A program made the position numbers and the translations under genes. From Pseudomonadota bacterium (GTDB taxonomy: Bacteria > Pseudomonadota > Gammaproteobacteria > Xanthomonadales > Xanthomonadaceae): a DNA stretch of 15,675 nucleotides. The stretch lies in the NCBI GenBank assembly GCA_023423235.1, contig JAFAFY010000113.1, positions 1 through 15,675 of the forward strand. Direction: 5' to 3'. Below the pieces are notes generated by a model. The model was given only the letters and a program-made list of their open reading frames with translations. It ran no database searches and had not been told where the DNA came from. Below, in pieces: positions 1 through 6,279 of the stretch (position 1 is the first letter of the stretch; each line of letters opens with the position of its first letter).

Positions 1-95
1 GCCCGGCGTTCCTGCGCAACCGGCTGCTGGAGAAGCTGGACGAGACCCAGATCGGGGTGTTGCTCAAGAGCTTCCACCTGGTCGACGAGGACTGA
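1..95 (+). CDS. C-terminal fragment of an unrecognised protein
   Basis: The window opens inside a plus-strand reading frame whose codons begin at position 3 and end in TGA at 93-95. It gives 30 residues starting PAFLRNRLLEKL and ending SFHLVDED. The visible part looks like a charged, amphipathic helical tail. I do not recognise the family. The frame is followed by a strong symmetrical terminator (139-165), which supports a real gene end there. The gene is convergent with icd. Confidence 0.6.
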   Translation, partial: PAFLRNRLLEKLDETQIGVLLKSFHLVDED

Positions 96-138
96 ACGGC
101 CGCCCTCGCAACCGGCGCCCCGCAACCGCCGCAACGCA

Positions 139-165
139 AAACGGGACGCACCAGGCGTCCCGTTT
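139..165. terminator. Bidirectional intrinsic terminator between the partial gene and icd
   Basis: A perfect 11-bp inverted repeat, AAACGGGACGC at 139-149 and GCGTCCCGTTT at 155-165, encloses a 5-nt loop (150-154). T-rich flanks are present in both directions: TTTCTTGTTG on the plus strand and TTTTGCGTTG on the minus strand. It lies between the convergent stops of the partial gene (95) and icd (219), so it probably ends both transcripts. Confidence 0.85.
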
Positions 166-218
166 CTTGTTGCCCGCCGGCCATGCCGACAGGCGCGCAA
201 CCAACCAGCGGTGCCCGC

Positions 219-1226
219 TTACAGCCGCGCCGCGATCGCCCTGGCGAAGCTGTCGGTGCTGCCGCTGCCGCCGAGGTCCGGGGTGACCCCGTCCTTGGCT
301 TCCAGCGTCGCGACGATGGCCTTGCGCAGGCGCTGGGCCTGCTCGGGCAGCGCCAGGTGGTCGAGCATCTGCGCGGCGGCAAGCAGCAGCGCGCAGGGAT
401 TGGCCACGCCCTTGCCGGCGATATCCGGCGCCGAGCCGTGCACGGCCTCGAAGATCGCCACGTCCTGGCCGATGTTCGCGCCCGGCGCCAGTCCCAGGCC
501 GCCGACCAGGCCGGCACACAGGTCGGAGATGATGTCGCCGAACAGGTTGGTGGTGACGATGATGTCGAACTGCTCGGGACGCATCACCAGCTGCATGCAG
601 GTGTTGTCGACGATCATCTCGTTGGCTTCGATGTCCGGATACTCGGCCGCGACCTCGCGGGCGATCTTCAGGAACAGCCCCGAGGTGCTCTTGAGGATGT
701 TGGCCTTGTGCACGATGGTGACTTTCCTGCGGCCGGTCTTGCGGGCCAGCTCGAAGGCGTAGCGCACGATCCGCTCCGAGCCCTTGCGGGTGATGCGGGT
801 GATCGAGATGGCGGTTTCGCCGTCGGCCGAGATTTCCTGGCCCTCGCTGATGTACGAGCCTTCGGTGTTCTCGCGGATCGTGATCAGGTCCACGCCGCTG
901 TCGAAGCGCGAGCGCGTGTTGGGGAACGAGGTCGCCGGACGCACGTTGGCGTAGAGGTCGAACTGGCGCCGCAGCTCGACGTTGATCGAGCTGAAACCGC
1001 CACCGACCGGCGTGGTCAGCGGGCTCTTGAGCGCCACCTTGTTGCGGCGGATGGAGTCCATGGTCGCCGCCGGCAGCAGCTCGCCATGCTTCTCCAGCGC
1101 CATCAGGCCGGCATCGGCGTCCTCGTACTTCAGGCCCAGTTGCATCGCATCGAGCACATGCAGCGTGGCGTCCATGATCTCCGGGCCGATACCGTCGCCG
1201 CGGATGACCGTAATCGTATGGGTCAT
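219..1226 (-). CDS. icd: NAD-dependent isocitrate dehydrogenase
   Basis: Predicted to oxidise isocitrate to 2-oxoglutarate in the TCA cycle, in the cytoplasm. The 335-residue protein belongs to the isocitrate / isopropylmalate dehydrogenase family. It opens with the typical ITVIRGDGIGPEI. The substrate-recognition segment at about 80-86 reads S-I-N-V-E-L-R; this S-x-N-x-x-x-R pattern marks isocitrate rather than isopropylmalate enzymes. The conserved tyrosine lies in RENTEGSY (118-125), the catalytic lysine in HKAN (173-176), and metal-binding aspartates in GDIISD (D231, D235). The cofactor loop at 263-271 reads HGSAPDIAG. Asp-Ile replaces the Lys-Tyr of NADP-dependent E. coli Icd, so NAD is the expected cofactor. 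The ATG at 1226 is chosen because the family N-terminus begins there. An upstream in-frame ATG at 1322 would overlap the promoter. The gene has its own promoter, 150 nt after the upstream gene. Confidence 0.93.
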   Translation of the reverse strand: MTHTITVIRGDGIGPEIMDATLHVLDAMQLGLKYEDADAGLMALEKHGELLPAATMDSIRRNKVALKSPLTTPVGGGFSSINVELRRQFDLYANVRPATSFPNTRSRFDSGVDLITIRENTEGSYISEGQEISADGETAISITRITRKGSERIVRYAFELARKTGRRKVTIVHKANILKSTSGLFLKIAREVAAEYPDIEANEMIVDNTCMQLVMRPEQFDIIVTTNLFGDIISDLCAGLVGGLGLAPGANIGQDVAIFEAVHGSAPDIAGKGVANPCALLLAAAQMLDHLALPEQAQRLRKAIVATLEAKDGVTPDLGGSGSTDSFARAIAARL

Positions 1227-1249
1227 GTGGAAATTGATCCGTGCGCAAG

Positions 1250-1271
1250 GACGCCGCGCCTGGGCGGCGTC
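1250..1271 (-). promoter_or_regulatory. Hairpin in the icd 5' leader
   Basis: The complementary arms GACGCCGC (1250-1257) and GCGGCGTC (1264-1271) form an 8-bp perfect stem with a 6-nt loop. It lies in the predicted icd leader, ending about 23 nt before the start codon. No run of U follows, so it is not an obvious terminator. It could affect mRNA stability or ribosome access. No function can be assigned from sequence alone. Confidence 0.4.
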
Positions 1272-1292
1272 GTGAGGGAAGGAAACCTGTGC

Positions 1293-1322
1293 ATTATGCC
1301 CGAGCGGACGGGCGCTTCCCAA
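1293..1322 (-). promoter_or_regulatory. Predicted sigma-70-type promoter of icd
   Basis: Read on the minus strand, a -35-like TTGGGA (1322-1317, 4 of 6 matches to TTGACA) is separated by 18 nt from a -10-like CATAAT (1298-1293, 5 of 6 matches to TATAAT). Transcription would start near 1286, giving a leader of about 60 nt. This is one of the few AT-rich spots in the intergenic stretch. Confidence 0.55.
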
Positions 1323-1376
1323 ATCGCGGCGTCCCGGACCGGCTACGAAGCGATGGCCACGCCGCCCGTGAACGCG

Positions 1377-1784
1377 TCAGTCGTGCGCGTGGACATCCAC
1401 CTGCCCCGCCTCGCCCTGCTCCAGGCGATCAAGGAAAGCCACCGCCCGGCGCAGGTGCGGGATCACGATGCTGCCGCCGACCACCAGGCCGACCGAGAAC
1501 ACCTCGAACATCGCATCGCGCTTCACGCCCGCCGCGTGGCACTGGGCGACGTGGTAGCTGATGCAGTCGTCGCAGCGCAGCACCAGCGACGCGACCAGGC
1601 CGAGCATTTCCTTGGTCGCGAGATCGAGCGCGCCCGGCTGGTAGGTCTGGGTATCGAGTGCGAAGAAGCGGCGCACCACCTGGTTGGGTTCGGCCAGGAT
1701 GCGTTCGTTCATGCGCTTGCGGAACGCGGCGAACTCGGCGACGCGATCGCCCTCGCCGGCCCCATCACCGGAGCCGGCACTCAA
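1377..1784 (-). CDS. AhpD-like carboxymuconolactone decarboxylase family protein
   Basis: A 135-residue helical protein of the CMD / AhpD superfamily. It carries the full AhpD-type redox signature: Glu59, eleven residues, Cys71-x-x-Cys74, three residues, His78 (core RCDDCISYH). In AhpD this Glu-Cys-Cys-His set supports thiol-dependent peroxidase activity, so a role in hydroperoxide reduction or thiol exchange is more likely than a true decarboxylase. The start is taken as TTG at 1784, overlapping the stop of the glutaredoxin gene as TTGA. A GGGGA ribosome-binding sequence stands about 7 nt upstream. No ATG or GTG lies between there and Met25. If Met25 were used, the conserved core would remain intact. 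The 4-nt overlap implies co-transcription and coupled translation with the glutaredoxin, a plausible reductant partner. The substrate is unknown. Confidence 0.82.
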   Translation of the reverse strand: MSAGSGDGAGEGDRVAEFAAFRKRMNERILAEPNQVVRRFFALDTQTYQPGALDLATKEMLGLVASLVLRCDDCISYHVAQCHAAGVKRDAMFEVFSVGLVVGGSIVIPHLRRAVAFLDRLEQGEAGQVDVHAHD

Positions 1785-2071
1785 GCCGGGTCCCCGGCCA
1801 GCAACGGCGCGAACTTCCCGGCACGGTGCAGCGCCATCATGTCGTCGTAGCCGCCGACGTGGACATCGCCGACGAAGATCTGCGGCACGCTGGTGCGTCG
1901 TGCCAGTTCCACCATGCGCGCGCGCGCCTCCGGGTCCAGATCGACGCGAACCTCGGTCCAGGCCAGCCCCTGGTTCTTCAGGAACGTCTTGGCGGCAACG
2001 CAATAGCCGCAGATCGCGCTGGTGTAGAGGGTGATCTCGGGCGGCGCGGCGGACGAGGCGGGAACATTCAA
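1781..2071 (-). CDS. grxC: Glutaredoxin, GrxC type, with CGYC active site
   Basis: A small cytoplasmic thiol-disulfide oxidoreductase that reduces disulfides or glutathionylated proteins using glutathione. The 96-residue product has the thioredoxin-like fold motifs of class I glutaredoxins: active site Cys21-Gly-Tyr-Cys24 (ICGYCVAAK), the cis-proline loop SVPQIF (61-66), and the glutathione-binding GGYDD (73-77). The usual active site is CPYC; glycine replaces proline here. The start is assigned to TTG at 2071. No ATG or GTG lies in frame near the expected N-terminus, and CGGAG stands about 7 nt before this TTG. The length then matches standard glutaredoxins. It overlaps the AhpD-like gene by 4 nt and is divergent from the M48 protease gene. 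Confidence 0.88.
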   Translation of the reverse strand: MNVPASSAAPPEITLYTSAICGYCVAAKTFLKNQGLAWTEVRVDLDPEARARMVELARRTSVPQIFVGDVHVGGYDDMMALHRAGKFAPLLAGDPA

Positions 2072-2137
2072 GACGGGCTCCGGAACTTGCAGGCGGTGGA
2101 CCTGCCGCAGTCTGGGGGCGCGCTGCCCGGTTTTCCA

Positions 2138-2189
2138 GCCGGCGCGCTGCCTTAACACACCATTCACGCCGCCGGCGCGCTGCGCCGGC
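2138..2189. repeat. Direct repeat and palindrome between grxC and the M48 protease gene
   Basis: The 13-bp sequence GCCGGCGCGCTGC occurs at 2138-2150 and again at 2171-2183, with starts exactly 33 bp apart. The second copy is also half of a hairpin, GCCGGCGC (2171-2178) and GCGCCGGC (2182-2189). The element occupies the 170-bp divergent intergenic region. It could be a regulatory site or only GC-rich coincidence. Confidence 0.3.
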
Positions 2190-2241
2190 ATGCTGGGCCG
2201 CCATCGCCGCGCGATGGCCTGCCGCCGATGACACGAGCCCG

Positions 2242-3954
2242 ATGCGCCGAGCCCACTCCGCCACCCGCTGCCCTGATGCCACCCGAAGCCCGCGCCGCAA
2301 CCGTGCGCTGGCACCGCTGGCTGTGCTGGTGCTGTCCGCCGGCGCGCTGTCGCTGGCAACGCACGAGACGTCGGCCCAGGACACGCGCCTGCCCGATATC
2401 GGCTCCTCGGCTGGCAGCGTGCTCAGTCCGGCGCGGCAGAGCGAATACGGACAGATGCTGCTCAGCCAGCTGCGCAACTACAACTATGTGCTGGAAGATC
2501 CGCTGGTGGACAGCTGGCTGCGCGCGACCGGCGTGCGCCTGGCAGCGGCCAGCGACCAGCCGCAGCAGCCCTTCACGTTCTTCATGATGCGCGACCGCAG
2601 CATCAACGCCTTCGCCACGCTGGGTGGCTACATCGGCATGAACGCCGGCCTGGTGCTGGCGGCCCAGAGCGAGGACGAGGTGGCCGCCGTGCTTGCGCAC
2701 GAGGTCGCCCACGTCACCCAGTCCCACGTGCTGCGCGGCGTTGAACGGGCGCAACGCGACCAGGTGCCGATGTTGCTGGCGATGCTCGGCGCGATCGCGG
2801 TCGCCTCGCAGAGCAGCAGCAGTTCCGCCGACGACGCGGCGATGGCGATGGTGGCCGGCGCCCAGGGCCTGGCGATCCAGCGCCAGATCGACTACACCCG
2901 CTCCAACGAGTCCGAGGCCGACCGCCTCGGCATCCGCACCCTGTCGCGCAGCGGCTACCAGCCCGAGGCGATGGCGACGATGTTCGAGCGCATGCAGGCC
3001 GTCTCCCGCACCAACCAGGGCGGCGACCGCGAGCGCCTGCCCGACTACCTGCGCACGCACCCGGTGACCACCACCCGCATCAGTGAGGCGCGCTCGCGCG
3101 CCGAACAGATGGCCGGCAACAGCGTGCAGGCGGTGACCGCGACGCCGCAGGGCACGCGTTCTGAGCGGGTGCCGCTGGACGGCGTGGGCGACGCGGCGCT
3201 GCGGATCGCCGACAACCCGATGCTGCCCGCCACGCTGCGGGTGGCAGTGAGCGGCGGCAACGCCCCGGACGGTGCCCAGTTCGGCTGGGCCCGCGAGCGC
3301 CTTCGGGTGCTCAGTGCCGATACGCCGGCGGCGGCGATCCGCGAATACGAGGCAATGCGCCGCACCGCGCCCTTGACCGCGCCCCAGCGCTACGGCCTGG
3401 CGGTGGCGCGCCTGCGCAGCAACGACGCCGACACCGCATCCAAGACCCTGGCCGAACTGCTGGCCGAGCACCCCGGCGATGTCTGGCTGTCGGTCACCCT
3501 GGCCGAGGCCGACGCCCGCGCTGGCCGGGCGGTCGCTGCCGACCATCGCTTCGAGGCGCTGATCGACCGCATGCCGCGCAATCCCGCGGTCGTGCTGGGA
3601 TATGCCTCCGTACTGCTGGAACGCGACACTCCGGAGGCGGGACGCCGCGCCCAGGAAATCCTGCGGCCGTTGCTGGCCGCCTCCGGCAACGACCCGGTGT
3701 TCCAGCGCAGTTTCGCCCGCGCCAGCGAACTGGCCGGCGACCCGGTGCGCGCCGGCGAGGCCTGGGCGGAAGCGGCATTCCTCGGCGGTCGCCCGGAACA
3801 GGCGCTGATCCAGCTCAATACCCTGAAGAAGCGCGACGACCTGGACTATTACGCCCGGGCGCGGATCGACGCGCGGATCGCGTCCATTACCCCCACCGTG
3901 CTGGAACTGCACCGCCAGGGGATCCGCGACGAGGATCTGCGCAGGCGTCGCTGA
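2242..3954 (+). CDS. bepA: BepA-like periplasmic M48 metalloprotease with C-terminal repeat domain
   Basis: Predicted zinc protease and chaperone of the periplasm. In E. coli, BepA (YfgC) assists assembly or degradation of outer-membrane proteins such as LptD at the BAM complex. The 570-residue protein has a basic N-terminus and hydrophobic segment (about 21-40), with a likely signal cleavage after the Ala of TSAQD (about 45). The catalytic motif HEVAH is at 153-157. The third zinc ligand is Glu223 in ESEAD. A conserved RTHP histidine (H273) probably corresponds to the regulatory histidine loop of BepA. The C-terminal half (about 300-570) is alanine- and leucine-rich helical sequence consistent with TPR repeats. 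A serine-rich stretch at about 190-195 sits within the protease domain. It is longer than E. coli BepA (about 487). The ATG at 2242 is the first usable start, with only a weak ribosome-binding site. It stands alone upstream of phoB. Confidence 0.9.
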   Translation: MRRAHSATRCPDATRSPRRNRALAPLAVLVLSAGALSLATHETSAQDTRLPDIGSSAGSVLSPARQSEYGQMLLSQLRNYNYVLEDPLVDSWLRATGVRLAAASDQPQQPFTFFMMRDRSINAFATLGGYIGMNAGLVLAAQSEDEVAAVLAHEVAHVTQSHVLRGVERAQRDQVPMLLAMLGAIAVASQSSSSSADDAAMAMVAGAQGLAIQRQIDYTRSNESEADRLGIRTLSRSGYQPEAMATMFERMQAVSRTNQGGDRERLPDYLRTHPVTTTRISEARSRAEQMAGNSVQAVTATPQGTRSERVPLDGVGDAALRIADNPMLPATLRVAVSGGNAPDGAQFGWARERLRVLSADTPAAAIREYEAMRRTAPLTAPQRYGLAVARLRSNDADTASKTLAELLAEHPGDVWLSVTLAEADARAGRAVAADHRFEALIDRMPRNPAVVLGYASVLLERDTPEAGRRAQEILRPLLAASGNDPVFQRSFARASELAGDPVRAGEAWAEAAFLGGRPEQALIQLNTLKKRDDLDYYARARIDARIASITPTVLELHRQGIRDEDLRRRR

Positions 3955-3986
3955 CCGCGGACCCGCAAGGTCGGCGTGCCGGGGCC

Positions 3987-4020
3987 ATGTCACCAACCGG
4001 TCACAAAACTGTCGTGTAAT
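3987..4020 (+). promoter_or_regulatory. Pho box array and -10 of the phoB promoter
   Basis: Three CTGTCAT-like cores recur at exact 11-bp intervals: ATGTCAC (3987-3993), CGGTCAC (3998-4004) and CTGTCGT (4009-4015), matching 5, 5 and 6 of 7 consensus bases. A -10-like TGTAAT (4015-4020, 5 of 6) overlaps the end of the third core. No good -35 is visible, as expected for a PhoB-activated promoter. The layout resembles the E. coli phoB promoter. Transcription would start near 4027, giving a leader of about 28 nt. It implies positive autoregulation of phoB. Confidence 0.82.
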
Positions 4021-4054
4021 GGCCAGGCCATCCGGCCAGACAGGTGATCCGTCC

Positions 4055-4744
4055 ATGCACAAGCGCATCCTCATCGTCGATGACGAACCGGCCATCCGCG
4101 ACATGGTCGCGTTTGCCCTGCGCAAGGGCGAGTTCGAGCCCATGCACGCAGGCGATGCGCGCGAGGCGCAGTCGGCGATCGTCGACCGTGTGCCCGACCT
4201 GATCCTGCTCGACTGGATGCTGCCCGGTACCAGCGGCCTGGAACTGGCCCGCCGCTGGCGCAAGGAAGCGCTGACCCGCGACATCCCGATCATCATGCTC
4301 ACCGCGCGCGGCGAGGAGAACGACCGCGTCGGCGGCCTGGAGGCGGGCGTCGACGACTACGTGGTCAAGCCCTTCTCGGCACGCGAACTGCTGGCGCGCA
4401 TCCGTGCGGTGATGCGCCGCGCGCGCGACGACGACGAGGATGGCAGCGTCAGCGTCGGCGCGTTGCGCATCGACGGCGCCGCGCACCGGGTGTTCGCGGC
4501 CGGCGAGCCGATCACCATCGGCCCCACCGAGTACCGCCTGCTGCATTTCTTCATGACCCACCCCGAGCGCGTGTACTCGCGTTCGCAGCTGCTCGACCAT
4601 GTCTGGGGCGGCAGCGTGTATGTCGAGGAGCGCACGGTGGACGTGCACATCCGCCGGCTGCGCAAGACCCTGGAGCCCAGCGCGCTGGACGGCATGGTGC
4701 AGACCGTGCGCGGCTCGGGCTACCGCTTCTCGGCGTCGGTCTAG
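4055..4744 (+). CDS. phoB: Phosphate regulon response regulator PhoB
   Basis: DNA-binding response regulator activated by PhoR under phosphate limitation. The 229 residues equal the length of E. coli PhoB. The receiver domain (about 1-120) has the acidic pair D9-D10, phospho-acceptor Asp53 in LLDWMLPG, Thr83 in MLTAR, and Lys105 in VVKPFS. All are at E. coli positions. The OmpR/PhoB-type winged helix (about 130-228) shows TEYRLLHFF, RSQLLDHVWG and VDVHIRRLRKTL, ending in the typical GSGYRF. The start at 4055 is preferred over an in-frame ATG at 4019. It has AGGTGA about 8 nt upstream and gives the family N-terminus MHKRILIVDDE, while 4019 falls inside the predicted -10. The Pho box in front implies self-activation. 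phoR follows after 206 nt. Confidence 0.97.
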   Translation: MHKRILIVDDEPAIRDMVAFALRKGEFEPMHAGDAREAQSAIVDRVPDLILLDWMLPGTSGLELARRWRKEALTRDIPIIMLTARGEENDRVGGLEAGVDDYVVKPFSARELLARIRAVMRRARDDDEDGSVSVGALRIDGAAHRVFAAGEPITIGPTEYRLLHFFMTHPERVYSRSQLLDHVWGGSVYVEERTVDVHIRRLRKTLEPSALDGMVQTVRGSGYRFSASV

Positions 4745-4937
4745 GGCGCGCCGCGCCGGCCCTGCCGGCAGCTGCCGCCCCGTCCAGGCTGTCTCGCCGC
4801 CCGGCCACGGGGCGCCCCAGGGGCGCAAACCCGGCCCCCGGCAACCTGCCTTGCCGGCGCGGCCGCGCCCACGGATCCACGTCTCCACACAAGCGCGTCC
4901 CGGCCACGGCAACGCAGACCTGTCACGCCACATTGCC

Positions 4938-4943
4938 TAGACT
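4938..4943 (+). promoter_or_regulatory. Possible internal -10 for a leaderless phoR transcript
   Basis: TAGACT (4 of 6 matches to TATAAT) ends 7 nt before the phoR ATG at 4951, so transcription would begin at or next to the start codon. No Shine-Dalgarno sequence precedes this ATG. The site lies at the end of a 206-nt phoB-phoR spacer that is long for a simple operon. A single Pho-like core, CTGTCAC, lies at 4920-4926. Confidence 0.35.
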
Positions 4944-4950
4944 TGCCCAC

Positions 4951-6279
4951 ATGCCACCCCGCATCCGCGCCGCCTGGACCCGTACCCTGCTGCAACTCGC
5001 CGCGATCCTGGCCGTGGCGGTGGCGATCGGCGCGTTGCTGGGCCAGGTGTGGATGGCACTGGCGCTGACTGCGCTCGGCGTGGTCGCCTGGCATTACTGG
5101 AAACTCTACGACCTGCTGACCCGGCTGACCTCGCGCCGCCGGGTGCCGCCGCCGCATGGCGACGGGGTGTGGAAGGAAACCGACCGCCTGCTGCACCGCG
5201 GGCAGCAGGACATGCGCACGCGCAAGCGGCGCCTGATCGCCATGCTGCGCGCCTACCGCGCGGTGGCGGCGGCGCTGCCCGATGCGGTGGTCATCGTCGA
5301 GCGCAATTCCCAGCGCGTGCGCTGGTTCAACCGTGCGGCCACCAGCCTGCTGGGCATGCGCCATCCGCGCGATCTCGACAGGCCCGTGGGCGACTGTCTG
5401 CAGCCGTTGCCGGTCGCGCACTGGCTGGCGCGGGGCCGCAACGCCGAGCCGATGCTGGACGTGCCCTCGCCCTTCTCGTCCGGGACCCGCCTCGACCTCC
5501 GGCTGATTCCCTACTCCGAGGACCTGTGGCTGCTGCTGGCACGCGATGTCACCAAGCTGGTGAAGCTGGAACAGATGCGGCGGGACTTCGTCGCCAACGT
5601 CTCCCACGAACTGCGCACGCCGCTGACCGTGGTGCACGGCTATCTCGACATGCTCGACCCCGCCGAGCAGCCCGAATGGGCGCCGATGCTGCAGGAAATG
5701 CAGCACCAGTCGCAGCGCATGACCCAACTGGTCGAGGACCTGCTGACGCTGTCGCGGCTCGAGGCCCAGGACAGCATCGGCAACGAGACCGTGTCGATGG
5801 CTTCGATGCTGGCCTCGCTGCGGCGCGAGTTGGAGATGCTCAGCCAGGGCCGGCACACGATCAGCGTGGTCGACAGCGCCGGCACCGACCTGTCGGGTTC
5901 GATCCGCGAACTGCACAGTGCGTTCTCCAACCTGGTCAGCAACGCCGTGCGCTACACGCCCAGCGGCGGCCGCATCGCAATCCGTTACGATACGACCCCC
6001 GATGGCGGCGCCATGCTGTCGGTCGAGGATTCCGGCTACGGCATTCCCGCCGCGTACCTGCCGCGGATCACCGAGCGTTTCTACCGCGTCTCGACCAGCC
6101 GCTCGCGCGAATCGGGCGGTACCGGCCTGGGGCTGGCGATCGTCAAGCACGTGCTGCACCTGCACCAGGCGCGTCTGGAGATAGACAGCGAGGTCGGGCG
6201 CGGCAGCCGCTTCGCCTGCGTATTCGGACCCGAGCGGGTCCGCTCGCGCGATACCACTTTCCACGGAGCCATCGCGTGA
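4951..6279 (+). CDS. phoR: Phosphate regulon sensor histidine kinase PhoR
   Basis: Inner-membrane kinase/phosphatase that controls PhoB according to phosphate supply, normally through PstSCAB and PhoU (not in this window). The 442-residue protein has two N-terminal hydrophobic segments (about 12-31 and 34-50) separated by only a few residues. It therefore lacks a real periplasmic sensor domain, as in E. coli PhoR. A basic linker and PAS-like region follow (about 100-195, ALPDAVVIVERNSQRVRWFN). The HisKA motif SHELRTPL places the phospho-acceptor at His219. The ATPase domain shows the N box NLVSNAVRYTP, G1 EDSGYGIP and G2 GGTGLGLAI. An in-frame TTG at 4933 is a less likely start than ATG 4951. 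No ribosome-binding site is visible. The stop overlaps the GTG of ppk. Confidence 0.96.
   Translation: MPPRIRAAWTRTLLQLAAILAVAVAIGALLGQVWMALALTALGVVAWHYWKLYDLLTRLTSRRRVPPPHGDGVWKETDRLLHRGQQDMRTRKRRLIAMLRAYRAVAAALPDAVVIVERNSQRVRWFNRAATSLLGMRHPRDLDRPVGDCLQPLPVAHWLARGRNAEPMLDVPSPFSSGTRLDLRLIPYSEDLWLLLARDVTKLVKLEQMRRDFVANVSHELRTPLTVVHGYLDMLDPAEQPEWAPMLQEMQHQSQRMTQLVEDLLTLSRLEAQDSIGNETVSMASMLASLRRELEMLSQGRHTISVVDSAGTDLSGSIRELHSAFSNLVSNAVRYTPSGGRIAIRYDTTPDGGAMLSVEDSGYGIPAAYLPRITERFYRVSTSRSRESGGTGLGLAIVKHVLHLHQARLEIDSEVGRGSRFACVFGPERVRSRDTTFHGAIA

Noticed and set aside
1227..1322. An upstream ATG that would extend isocitrate dehydrogenase by 32 residues
   Set aside because: The extension has no family similarity, and its DNA contains the predicted promoter and a leader hairpin.
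4019..4054. An upstream in-frame ATG for PhoB
   Set aside because: It falls in the predicted -10, has no ribosome-binding site, and the ATG at 4055 gives exactly the E. coli PhoB length and numbering.
4745..4950. The 206-nt phoB-phoR spacer as a place for a small gene or small RNA
   Set aside because: It is very GC-rich with short palindromes only. I saw no start with a ribosome-binding site and no terminator-like hairpin with a U run.
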